A stretch of 21,348 nt of DNA from Duncaniella dubosii (GCF_004803915.1 NZ_CP039399.1:1-21348); one strand, 5' to 3'. Numbered from the stretch's first letter, positions 10,060 to 17,204 are shown. Made by a program: numbers and translations. Notes: a model not told the origin generated them from the sequence alone.

Positions 10060-11669
10060 ATGAAAGCTATATTTAAATCAACACTCCTTCTTGCTGTAGC
10101 TTCGAGCCTCACATTCTCGTCATGTATAGAAGAGGTTTATCCTACAAGCAATGTTACACAGGATCAGCTTGAGTCTTCAGTAAAGGCAGGCGAGGCTATG
10201 ATGTATGCCATGTCAGGTTTCATGGTAAACTGGAACACCACAGGAGCCGACTGGCACGGCGATTTCGGTTATTCATCAATGATGCACATCCGCGACTGCA
10301 TGACAGGCGACATGTCTGTTCTTGCATCGGTCTCAACTAACAACCAGTGAGCAACTATACCCAGATCGTTTATCTCGGTCAGAACTATGCTTCGGTTCAG
10401 CGTATCTGGAACTACTATACTCAGCAGGTGCTCGCCTGCAACAAGGCTCTCGGCATCTATCATGCCGACGTTGAGGATGACTACAGCAAGGGTGCGCGTG
10501 CGACAGCACTCACATTCCGTGCGATGACTTATCTCGACATGGCCCGCTGGTATGAGTTCCTTCCCAACAACAACACTTCGGCAGTCAATATCGACGGTAA
10601 TGATGTCACCAACCTCACAGTGCCTATCGTGACTGAAAACACTACCGAAGAAGAAGCCCGCAACAATCCCCGTGCCACACGTCAGGAAATGTTCGACTTC
10701 CTCCTTGCAGACCTTCTGTATGCCGAGCAATACATCAGCAACGTAAGCTATGGCACTCGTCTGCTTCCGGACCTCGGTTGCGTCTATGGCCTTCTTGCCC
10801 GTCTCTACACTTGGGTAGAGGATTATCCTAAGGCTGCGGAATATGCCGACAAGGCCATCAAGGCAAGTGGCTGCACGCCTCTTACACAGGATGCGTGGAC
10901 CAATCCGAAATCTGGTTTCAACTCTATGGACAATTCGTCATGGATGTGGGGTCTGAAGTTCGAGAAGGAAAACGATGCTGTTGGCACAGGTATCTGTAAC
11001 TGGACCTCGATGATGAGCCCTGAGGCAGAGTATGGATATGCAGCTGTCGGCGCTTGTCCGATTATTGATGCCAACATGTATGCCCGCATTTCTGATACCG
11101 ACTTCCGTAAACTTTCATGGATTACTCCCGGCGTGACCAGCCTCGTTAATGATTTCCCCTTGATCAATGAGGAGGACCGTGGTTACTATGTCAACTATTT
11201 CCCCTATGGAACTATCAAGTTCCGTCCGGGTGCAGGTAATGGAACTGATCCGAACGAAGGTTCAGCAACTGCAGTGCCTGTGATGCGTGTTGAAGAAATG
11301 TGGTTTATCTACATTGAAGCGCTCGCACACACCAATCCCGCACAAGGCAAGCAGGAACTTGAGAAATTCATGCAGACTTATCGCGATCCCAACTACACTT
11401 GCTCAGCGTCGTCACTCGACGAAGTCGTAGAGGAAATCGTATTCCAGAAGCGAGTAGAGCTTTGGGGCGAAGGTCAGGCTCTCTGGGACATCAAGCGTCT
11501 CAACTATTCTGTAGTCCGTGACTACGAGGGTACAAACTTCTATGAGGATTCTCGCAAAAATACCGTCGGCCGTCCTGCATGGATGAACATGGTAATCGTT
11601 CAGACCGAAGGCAACAACAACCAAGCTGTCGCTAAGTGGAACAACCCTGATATCCCCGACAACTATTAA
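10060..11669 (+). CDS. SusD/RagB-type nutrient-binding outer-membrane lipoprotein (one frameshift)
   Basis: The surface lid partner of the SusC porin upstream, about 536 residues. It is a lipoprotein: a signal sequence with lipobox LTFSSC puts the lipidated Cys at residue 22. The SusD core follows with TPR-like helices: VQRIWNYYTQQVLACNKAL, ARATALTFRAMTYLDMARWY, TRQEMFDFLLADLLYAEQYI, VYGLLARLYTWVEDYPKAAE. Late in the protein come the conserved VMRVEEMWFIYIEALAH and QKRVELWGEGQALWDIKRLN blocks. A C missing near 10346 creates a false TGA after TNNQ; adding it gives NNPVSNYTQIVYLG. The start lies 17 bases after the susC stop, so the two are co-transcribed. No surface glycan-binding protein or enzyme follows; the operon ends in strong terminators. 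It is related to the second SusD at the right end of the window. Confidence 0.95.
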
Positions 11670-11684
11670 TGTGTCCCTAAAACG

Positions 11685-11707
11685 ATGAATGTCGGTGAGA
11701 CATTCAT
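11685..11707 (+). repeat. hairpin 1 after susD
   Basis: ATGAATGT (11685-11692), a 7-base loop, and ACATTCAT (11700-11707). It begins 16 bases after the susD stop. There is no T run after it, so it is not a terminator alone; it may protect the mRNA 3' end. Confidence 0.5.
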
Positions 11708-11716
11708 TCAAATAAC

Positions 11717-11751
11717 AGCGGAGATGGCAGTCAGCCATCTCCGCTTCTTTT
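11717..11751 (+). terminator. intrinsic terminator of the susCD operon
   Basis: A perfect 12-bp stem, AGCGGAGATGGC (11717-11728) with GCCATCTCCGCT (11734-11745), with a 5-base loop and the T-rich tail TCTTTTC. Confidence 0.9.
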
Positions 11752-11768
11752 CAACGTATAATAAGTGT

Positions 11769-11789
11769 AATACCGACAATTCCGGTATT
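11769..11789. repeat. hairpin 3 after susD
   Basis: AATACCG (11769-11775) and CGGTATT (11783-11789) form a 7-bp stem with a 7-base loop, followed by TCTT. A weak terminator or part of the convergent terminator block. Confidence 0.5.
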
Positions 11790-11796
11790 TCTTAAT

Positions 11797-11844
11797 CGAA
11801 TCAACGGCATCCGGCAATCCGGATGCCGTTGATTCGGTTTCTTA
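11797..11844. terminator. 18-bp perfect hairpin between convergent susD and AlbA_2 genes
   Basis: CGAATCAACGGCATCCGG (11797-11814), the loop CAAT, and its exact complement (11819-11836). The T-rich tail GTTTCTTATTTT is on the plus side; the minus side has only a poor T run. It lies 18 bases past the stop of the minus-strand gene, so it may also serve that gene. Confidence 0.75.
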
Positions 11845-11861
11845 TTTTGACGCAAACTCTA

Positions 11862-12533
11862 CTATTCCTCTGATTCGGGATCGTTCCGGCGGGTAAGAAG
11901 AAATGTCTTGCCGTTGTAATGGAAATCGAGTATACCCATCGAGTGCAGACGGATTACGGTGTCTTCGGCCGAAGCACGCGACACGTGAGCCGAGAGCATG
12001 AAATCCTCGACCGCCACAGGGCCATCGTCGAGCATGTCGACAAGCGATTTTTCAGCCGTGGAGAATGAAATGACGCATCCTTCGGAATTTGCCGAAGCCA
12101 CCCATGCACGCACCATCAGTTCCGGTGCAAGGATGTTTTCGTCCTTGACGCGGTAGTAGGCACGACGCGAGCCGTCGGCTTCAAGCACCACCACGGGCCG
12201 GACAGGCGAACGGTCAATTTCGATGCGCAGCACGGTCTTGTCGCCTTCGGTGCGGAAAGCTGTGACACGTATTTCCTGCGACGGGCGACAATACATCTCG
12301 GCAGCCTGCTCGATGACGTAGATATCCTCCTCGTTGCGGACTCCGGCAATCACACCGTTGTCCTTGACTCCGACAAGCAACCGGCCTCCGCCGTTGTTGG
12401 CGAAAGCCGAGATGCTGCGCGCTATTTTACGCGCATCGGATATGGCGAATTTAAAGTCCTGATGTTCGTGCTCACCTTCCTCGATGAGCGACGCTATGTA
12501 GAATTTACCTCGTATGCCTTTGAGATCTTTCAT
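11862..12533 (-). CDS. AlbA_2 (Schlafen-like) domain protein with C-terminal winged-helix-like region
   Basis: A cytoplasmic protein of 223 residues. The first 130 or so match the AlbA_2 domain once called divergent AAA_4, related to the Schlafen core: EHEHQDFKF near residue 22, ARKIARSISAFANNGGGRLL (about 34-53), LVGVKDNGVIAGV, and a RAYYRVKDENILAP block (about 124-137). The last 70 residues (LVDMLDDGPVAVEDFMLSAH ... VIRLHSMGILDFHYNGKTF) look like a winged helix-turn-helix. This suggests nucleic-acid binding and possibly regulation, but no target is known. The frame is uninterrupted. It lies 91 bases after luxS on the same strand and ends in the shared hairpin block. Some family members are nucleases or sit in defence loci; nothing here proves that role. 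Confidence 0.82.
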   Translation of the reverse strand: MKDLKGIRGKFYIASLIEEGEHEHQDFKFAISDARKIARSISAFANNGGGRLLVGVKDNGVIAGVRNEEDIYVIEQAAEMYCRPSQEIRVTAFRTEGDKTVLRIEIDRSPVRPVVVLEADGSRRAYYRVKDENILAPELMVRAWVASANSEGCVISFSTAEKSLVDMLDDGPVAVEDFMLSAHVSRASAEDTVIRLHSMGILDFHYNGKTFLLTRRNDPESEE

Positions 12534-12576
12534 GGATATGGGGAAACGGGGGGACGTGGCCTCTGACCACGTGTGA

Positions 12577-12584
12577 CAAAAATA
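12577..12584 (-). promoter_or_regulatory. possible -7 box for the AlbA_2 gene
   Basis: The minus strand reads TATTTTTG, matching TAnnTTTG, 44 bases upstream of the start codon at 12533. No good -33 TTTG is seen at the right spacing. A small hairpin (ACGTGG, 7-base loop, CCACGT; 12554-12572) would lie at the very 5' end of the transcript. Confidence 0.35.
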
Positions 12585-12624
12585 GAAGCGAAGGCCGATA
12601 ACGGTCTTTTAATGGCGGTTGTTT

Positions 12625-13108
12625 TTATTGCGGATAGACAAGATTTTCCGGCCTGATGTCGGCAAGGACCTCTTTGGAGATAGCGCCGGGCATCCTTCCG
12701 GGCCTGTTCGAGATCCATGAACGACCAGTTGCCGCAGTCACGTGGGCTTGCTCCGGGGACTTCACCCTCAAAACGAGCCACAAAATCCATCGTATCCCTG
12801 AGGAGGTCTACCACATCGGCGCTTTCAAGCTCACCTTGGACTATCAGATAGTTGCCTGTGCAGCAACCCATAGGCCCCCAGTAGACAATGCGGTCTTTCC
12901 ATTGAGGATTGTTGCGCAGATATGTGGCCGCAAGGTGTTCAAGCGCATGTAGCGATTCAGGGGTGAGCGCCGGCTGGCGGTTTGGCTCTGTCATGCGCAC
13001 GTCGAATGTAGTTATGACATCGCCCGAGGGAGTCGTGTCGCGTCGTGAGACGTAAATGCCTCTAAGCAGACGGTTGTGGTCAATTGTGAAACTCGGTATT
13101 TTATTCAT
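12625..13108 (-). CDS. luxS: S-ribosylhomocysteine lyase LuxS (one frameshift near the 3' end)
   Basis: LuxS splits S-ribosylhomocysteine into homocysteine and DPD, the precursor of autoinducer-2. The protein is about 160 residues, the normal family length. Key residues match the family: IPSFTIDH near the N-terminus, Arg38 in FDVRM, metal ligands His54 and His58 in LHALEHLAATYLRNNP with Glu57 beside them, the catalytic Cys82 in GPMGC, and the third ligand Cys125 in GASPRDCGNW. Residue 83, after the catalytic Cys, is a second Cys where Arg or Gln is common. One extra A near 12673 makes the raw frame run on to 12530 with an unrelated tail. Removing it gives YLQEVLADIRPENLVYPQ and a stop at 12625, a normal LuxS end. 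It lies 81 bases after mtnN, whose product makes its substrate. Confidence 0.96.
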
Positions 13109-13122
13109 CGAAACGGTGGGTT

Positions 13123-13146
13123 AATTCATAATGCACAATTCATAAT
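13123..13146. repeat. AATTCATAAT direct repeat between mtnN and luxS
   Basis: AATTCATAAT occurs at 13123-13132 and again at 13137-13146, separated by GCAC. It sits in the AT-rich 81-bp gap just upstream of the luxS start. From memory, such runs recur in Bacteroidales intergenic DNA; I cannot confirm that here. Confidence 0.45.
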
Positions 13147-13189
13147 ATCTATCCGGTGGATTATCTGCCGTGCATTATAAAATCAGGGA

Positions 13190-13855
13190 TTATGCGTTGA
13201 AAATGATTTCTTTTACTATTTCAAATGTTTTCTGTGGAGCTTCGTTCCAGAAGTCGTCATACTGGCGGGAGTTGTCGTGGGAACACCAAGGAGTGTCGCT
13301 GATGACTCGCAGACACATGAACGGGACACCGCGCTGCTCGCACACCTGAGCGATAGCGGCCGACTCCATGTCGACGGCCATAACGTCGGGGAAATGTCCG
13401 CGGATGGAGTCGATTTCATCTTTTGAAGATATAAAAAGCTCACCTGAAGCGATCAATCCAAGTTTAACATTTTCGTTCTCTCTGATTTGAGGCAGCCGTG
13501 CGGGGAAATATAGCGGGCATCCGGGGACATGTCCCCATTCCTCGCCGATACACCAGAAATCGTGGTGCACAAGACGGTCGGCAAGGACAATATCCATCAC
13601 GGCCACTTCGTCGCCGGCTCCGGCCGCTACGCCTGTGTTGATGACGAGTTCGGGGCAGAAGGCATCGATGAGGCTCACCGCTCCGATAGCCGCGTTTACC
13701 TTGCCGATGCCACACTGCATCACAGCCACTTCGTTTTCGCCTATATGTCCGCAGTGGTAAGTGACTGTCCCGCGGACCTCGGTGGATGAATCGGAGAGAA
13801 GAGGAAGTATCAGGGCCAGCTCCTTCTGCATGGCCACAATTATGCCAATTTTCAT
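13190..13855 (-). CDS. mtnN: 5'-methylthioadenosine/S-adenosylhomocysteine nucleosidase
   Basis: MtnN (Pfs) cleaves adenine from S-adenosylhomocysteine and methylthioadenosine in the cytoplasm. With SAH it yields S-ribosylhomocysteine, the LuxS substrate. The 221-residue frame is intact and close to the usual length of about 230. It opens MKIGIIVAMQKELALILPLL, with catalytic Glu12, as in E. coli. It carries GIGKVNAAIGAVSLIDAF, VINTGVAAGAG, the substrate-binding MAVDMESAAIAQVC with Glu164, and the catalytic Asp187 in RVISDTPW. The 23-residue spacing between Glu164 and Asp187 equals that of the E. coli enzyme (174/197). It follows tatC by 53 bases and precedes luxS by 81 bases, all on the minus strand. 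I see no clear promoter of its own, so read-through from tatAC is plausible. Confidence 0.96.
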   Translation of the reverse strand: MKIGIIVAMQKELALILPLLSDSSTEVRGTVTYHCGHIGENEVAVMQCGIGKVNAAIGAVSLIDAFCPELVINTGVAAGAGDEVAVMDIVLADRLVHHDFWCIGEEWGHVPGCPLYFPARLPQIRENENVKLGLIASGELFISSKDEIDSIRGHFPDVMAVDMESAAIAQVCEQRGVPFMCLRVISDTPWCSHDNSRQYDDFWNEAPQKTFEIVKEIIFNA

Positions 13856-13908
13856 AATCAGGTGGATATGATATGTGAGATTATAATTTTATAGTTTATA
13901 CCGGGTTG

Positions 13909-14714
13909 TCAGGCTGTCCCGGAACATGCGTCTGTCGCTGACATGGCAGGCACGGTGAAGGCGGAAAGCTCCCAGAGAAGATACAAGGGGAGAAAGACCA
14001 CCATAAGCGTGAACGGTCACCGCTCGGAGTGATGGCGGCGGCGGCGACAAGCAGCGCCACAATCGCATGGCGGCGGTAACGGCTGAAGAAGGCACGCGAG
14101 AGGAAACCGGTCTTGCCGATGAGCCATGTCACCAGCGGAAGCTCGAACACTATGCCCATGACAAGGATAAGCATGAGGAAGTTGTCCATATACGAATCAA
14201 GAGAAATCTGATTTGGAATCAGGGTGCTCAGCTGGTAATCGGCAAGGAAGCGAAGTGTGAGCGGGAAGACTATGAAATAGCCCGTGGCGACTCCGAGAAA
14301 AAACATCATGTTGCCGAAAATGAATGCCGTGCGCATCCCGCGCTTCTCCTCCTCGTAAAGTCCCGGAGCAACGAAGCCCCAGAGCAGATAGACACAGAAG
14401 GGGAATCCCAACACTACGGCAAGCCAGAACGACGTGGACATGTGGATGAAAAACTGCGATGCAAGCCGGATGTTTATCAGTTCGATATCATGACTGCCGG
14501 TGGCTGAGTCCGGGAGGAGTGTCGAGCCGGGCAGTTCGGCAAGCCATCGGTAGAGTATGAAATCAGACTTGCACGGAGCAAGAATCACAGAATCAAAGAT
14601 GTGGGGCATTGCGGCGAAAAGCACGCATGTCAACACGACAAGAAGCCCCGTCACACGGAGCAAGACTCCGCGCAGAGCTTCAGCGTGATCCCAAAATCCC
14701 ATCTCGGAATTCAC
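13909..14714 (-). CDS. tatC: Sec-independent translocase subunit TatC (one frameshift near the 3' end)
   Basis: TatC is the six-span inner-membrane receptor that recognises twin-arginine signal peptides and passes folded proteins across the membrane with TatA. The protein is about 268 residues. It opens MGFWDHAEALRGVLLRV, the family H-x-E-x-LR motif. Membrane spans are seen at VTGLLVVLTCVLFAAM, FWLAVVLGFPFCVYLLWGFV, TAFIFGNMMFFLGVATGYF and MLILVMGIVFELPLVTWL. FAPGLY-type and PSGD segments (here VAPGLYEEEKR and ITPSGD) are conserved. A C is missing near 14014; adding it gives PSGDPFTLMVVFLPLYLLWE and a stop at 13909-13911, in place of the basic tail in the raw frame. Its ATG overlaps the tatA stop (ATGA, 14711-14714), so the two are coupled. 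Confidence 0.95.
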
Positions 14715-14956
14715 TTCCGGTCAGCTTCGTTTTTGGTTTGAGTATTGTCAGAGGCAGAATCTGCCGACGACGGTTTCGCATCGGGAGTTTCCTTTATCTG
14801 GTCGACGGCTTCGTTCATGCCCTGTTTGAACATACTGATGCCTTTGCCCATGCTGCGGGCAAGTTCGGGGATACGTTTCGCTCCGAAAAGCAGGATGATA
14901 GCGAAAAAGATTATGATGAGTTCGCCTGTGCCGAAATTTAGAAAGCAAGGTATCAT
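14711..14956 (-). CDS. tatA: Sec-independent translocase subunit TatA/E
   Basis: An 81-residue TatA/E-family protein. It forms the protein-conducting part of the Tat system in the inner membrane. An N-terminal membrane span (FGTGELIIIFFAIILLFG) is followed by the family hinge and amphipathic helix (AKRIPELARSMGKGISMFK) and then an acidic, low-complexity tail (DAKPSSADSASDNTQTKN). The frame is intact, and the stop overlaps the tatC start by four bases. No separate tatB is seen, consistent with a minimal TatAC system. A good -7 box lies upstream at 15015-15022. Confidence 0.95.
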   Translation of the reverse strand: MIPCFLNFGTGELIIIFFAIILLFGAKRIPELARSMGKGISMFKQGMNEAVDQIKETPDAKPSSADSASDNTQTKNEADRK

Positions 14957-15014
14957 AGTGGTTAATAAAAAATTAAGATTACAGTCAGGATTGTGTGGAC
15001 TGTCTGCGATAATG

Positions 15015-15022
15015 CAAAGTTA
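15015..15022 (-). promoter_or_regulatory. -7 box for tatAC
   Basis: The minus strand reads TAACTTTG (TAnnTTTG), about 60 bases before the tatA start. A TTTC lies 17 bases upstream where TTTG is expected. The divergent fabD promoter carries the same octamer. Confidence 0.6.
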
Positions 15023-15120
15023 CGTAATTTTTTATTGATGAAACGAGTAAACGCTGCGCCGCATTGCGGAGAGTGATGTTAAAAATGGTTTTTGAACCTT
15101 AAAATCTTATCGGAAAAACG

Positions 15121-15128
15121 TAACTTTG
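15121..15128 (+). promoter_or_regulatory. -7 box for fabD
   Basis: TAACTTTG matches TAnnTTTG and lies 31 bases before the fabD ATG. The nearest TTTG (15091-15094) is 26 bases upstream, longer than the usual 19-21, so the -33 element is weak or different. Confidence 0.6.
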
Positions 15129-15159
15129 CACCTCCAACAGATTATATACCAATTCATTT

Positions 15160-16038
15160 ATGAAAGCATTTGTATTTCCCGGTCAGGGAGCCCAGTTCGT
15201 CGGAATGGGCAAAGACCTCTACGACAACAATGAAGTGGCAAAGGAAATGTTTGAGAAAGCAAATGAAATTCTCGGTTTCCGCATCACTGACCTTATGTTT
15301 GAAGGCACAGACGAAGACCTTCGTCAGACCAAGGTTACACAGCCTGCAATTTTTCTCCACTCTGTGATACTCGCCAAGACAATGGGCGAAGAATTTGCCC
15401 CCTCGATGGTGGCAGGTCACTCGCTCGGCGAATTCTCTGCACTTGTCGCTGCCGGAGCGCTCAGCTTCGAAGACGGCCTCCGTCTCGTGTCGGCCCGCGC
15501 ACAGGCCATGCAGAAGGCTTGCGAACTCAAGCCCTCGACGATGGCTGCCGTTATCGCACTTCCCGACGAAAAGGTTGAAGAAATCTGCGCCGAGATTCCC
15601 GGTGTGGTTGTCTGCGCCAACTACAACTGCCCTGGCCAGCTCGTAATTTCAGGCGAAGAAGAAGCTATCGACGCTGCATGTGTCAAGCTCAAGGAAGCCG
15701 GAGCAAAGCGCGCGATGCGACTCAAGGTAGGCGGTGCGTTCCACTCTCCCTGCATGGAGCCTGCACGCGCCGAGCTTGCAGAAGCAATCGAAAAGACAGA
15801 GGTCCACACTCCCGTTGTGCCTGTTTACCAGAACGTCGATGCCAGGCCTCACACCGATCCCGCTGAAATCAAGGCTAACCTCGTGGCTCAGCTCACCGCA
15901 CCCGTGCGCTGGACTCAGAGCGTGCAGAACATGATTGCCGACGGAGCTGACGAGTTTATCGAACTCGGCCCGGGCAAGGTGCTTCAGGGTCTTGTCAACA
16001 AGATCAACCGCGAAGTAGCCACCTCAGGCCGTCAGTAA
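15160..16038 (+). CDS. fabD: malonyl-CoA:ACP transacylase FabD
   Basis: FabD moves malonate from CoA to acyl carrier protein, supplying fatty acid synthesis in the cytoplasm. The intact 292-residue frame has the normal length of about 290-310. Signatures: FVFPGQGAQFVGMGKDLY at the start, with oxyanion-hole Gln, VTQPAIF, the nucleophile Ser88 in GHSLGEFSALVA, Arg113 in SARAQAMQ, which binds the malonyl carboxylate, catalytic His195 in GGAFHSPCM, and the C-terminal ELGPGKVLQGL. The start at 15160 follows a promoter octamer by 31 bases and no upstream in-frame extension competes. It is separated from tatA by a 203-bp divergent control region. A DUF2156 gene follows after 65 bases. Confidence 0.97.
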   Translation: MKAFVFPGQGAQFVGMGKDLYDNNEVAKEMFEKANEILGFRITDLMFEGTDEDLRQTKVTQPAIFLHSVILAKTMGEEFAPSMVAGHSLGEFSALVAAGALSFEDGLRLVSARAQAMQKACELKPSTMAAVIALPDEKVEEICAEIPGVVVCANYNCPGQLVISGEEEAIDAACVKLKEAGAKRAMRLKVGGAFHSPCMEPARAELAEAIEKTEVHTPVVPVYQNVDARPHTDPAEIKANLVAQLTAPVRWTQSVQNMIADGADEFIELGPGKVLQGLVNKINREVATSGRQ

Positions 16039-16103
16039 GAACCACGCGACGGAGAAGACGCGTCTGCGTGTGAACCTCACATAAGCGCGAAACGTTTATC
16101 ATA

Positions 16104-17096
16104 ATGAAAAAAAACGCACAAACTATTTATATTATGATAACGCCACGCCAGAATGCAGGCTACACCACCGCTGTCATCACAGCGCGTCCGCGAAGAGAGA
16201 GCCAGCTCAGATTCAGGCCCCTTACGCTTTCGGATGTCGATAAACTCCGTCCGTTTTTCTCACAGGCATGTTGCCGAACGTGTGATTTCACTGTCGGCGG
16301 TATGTTCATGTGGACTGATTATTTCGATTACACATACTGTATCTTCAACGACACACTCTTTATTAAGGGAGTGACCGAAGACGATGTAACACGACCGGCT
16401 TTTTCAATCCCCGTCGGCAAGATGGGGATTGAGGAGTCGGTCAATATTTTGCTCGAACACTGCCGTCGCGAAGGCTGCGAGCTAATCTTTTCGGCTGTGC
16501 CTGAGGCTTATGTCGCACCGCTTCAGGCACTCGGCGCAAAGTCGGTAGAGAAGCTTGAAGGCTGGAGCGACTATCTGTATGACGCGCAAGCTCTTGCCAC
16601 TCTGAGTGGCAAGAAGCTTAACAAGAAGCGTAACCATGTCAACCGTTTCGAGGCCGAGAATCCCGGCTATACATTCGAGCCGTTGACTCCAGATCTGCTT
16701 CCCGCTGTGAGAGAGTTTTTCAACGCGACACATCTTCCGTTGTCAAAACCGGCGTTGGCCGACATCGAGCGTGCGCAGGTGATGCACGTGCTTGACAATC
16801 TGGATGCCTACGGATTCGAGGGCGCTGTGCTTTCGACACCCAGCGACGGAATCGTGGCTTTCACCCTCGGGGAAGTGAAGGGCGACACGCTCTATACACA
16901 TATTGAGAAAATGAACCACGAGGTTGTCGGCGCGGGTGAGACTGTCAACAAGCTGTTTGCCGCTATGATGACCGAACGCCAGCCGGGACTCATATACATC
17001 AACCGAGAGGAAGATGTCGGCGACCCGGGACTGCGCCACGCCAAGGAATCCTATCACCCGAGCGAACTTCTTGACAAATACAACGTCACCTTCTGA
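16104..17096 (+). CDS. DUF2156 (phosphatidylglycerol lysyltransferase C-terminal-like) protein
   Basis: A soluble-looking protein of 330 residues in an intact frame. It matches the DUF2156 family, a double GNAT-like fold related to the catalytic part of MprF lysyl-phosphatidylglycerol synthases, but it has no membrane domain, so an aminoacyl or acyl transfer role is only inferred. Visible blocks: RPLTLSDVDKLRPFF (about 37-51), CDFTVGGMFMWTDYFDYTY (about 60-78), NDTLFIKG, LSGKKLNKKRNHVNRF (a basic stretch typical of the family), GIVAFTLGEVKGDTLYTHIE, and a C-terminal YINREEDVGDPGLRHAKESY. The first 30 residues look poor; ATG at 16134 is an alternative start. fabD lies 65 bases upstream, so the two may be co-transcribed. 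A large hairpin (17130-17200) ends the unit. Confidence 0.8.
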   Translation: MKKNAQTIYIMITPRQNAGYTTAVITARPRRESQLRFRPLTLSDVDKLRPFFSQACCRTCDFTVGGMFMWTDYFDYTYCIFNDTLFIKGVTEDDVTRPAFSIPVGKMGIEESVNILLEHCRREGCELIFSAVPEAYVAPLQALGAKSVEKLEGWSDYLYDAQALATLSGKKLNKKRNHVNRFEAENPGYTFEPLTPDLLPAVREFFNATHLPLSKPALADIERAQVMHVLDNLDAYGFEGAVLSTPSDGIVAFTLGEVKGDTLYTHIEKMNHEVVGAGETVNKLFAAMMTERQPGLIYINREEDVGDPGLRHAKESYHPSELLDKYNVTF

Positions 17097-17104
17097 AAAA
17101 TATC

Positions 17105-17122
17105 CCGGATACAGATATCCGG
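17105..17122. repeat. short hairpin after the DUF2156 gene
   Basis: CCGGAT (17105-17110), the loop ACAGAT, and ATCCGG (17117-17122). It lies just before the larger terminator-like hairpin and has no T run. Confidence 0.45.
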
Positions 17123-17129
17123 CAATCAT

Positions 17130-17204
17130 AAAAATAACAGCTTCCATGTATGCTGTGGCAGACCGCTGATGTCCGCACAGACAAGGACGCTGTTATTTTT
17201 GTGA
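17130..17204 (+). terminator. large terminator-like hairpin between DUF2156 and metX
   Basis: AAAAATAACAGC (17130-17141) pairs perfectly with GCTGTTATTTTT (17189-17200), and the 3' arm ends in a run of five T. The 47 bases between can fold further: CTGT(G)GC.GAC with GTC.GC.ACAG. It is most simply the terminator of the fabD-DUF2156 unit. Confidence 0.65.

Noticed and set aside
6848..10350. Programmed frameshifting in susC and susD
   Set aside because: The shifts are ordinary one-base homopolymer errors (A run, T run, C run) without slippery heptamers, and similar errors occur in unrelated genes.
10269..10730. Minus-strand 153-codon frame opposite susD
   Set aside because: Antisense shadow of SusD; composition is that of a complementary strand and no family is recognisable.
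5065..11861. Second copy of the tRNA-Arg 3' end as an attR site
   Set aside because: By eye I find no repeat of the T-arm/acceptor sequence in this stretch or further right, so island ends cannot be marked.
12530..12624. C-terminal extension of LuxS (tail rich in Arg and Pro)
   Set aside because: It arises from one extra A near 12673. Correcting it gives a normal LuxS end with the stop at 12625.
13896..14010. Basic, Cys/Pro-rich C-terminus of TatC
   Set aside because: Out-of-frame product of a missing C near 14014; the corrected frame gives a final membrane span and a stop at 13909.
14067..14507. Plus-strand 146-codon frame rich in Glu/Lys/His opposite tatC
   Set aside because: Complement of membrane-span codons in TatC; no independent start signal or promoter.
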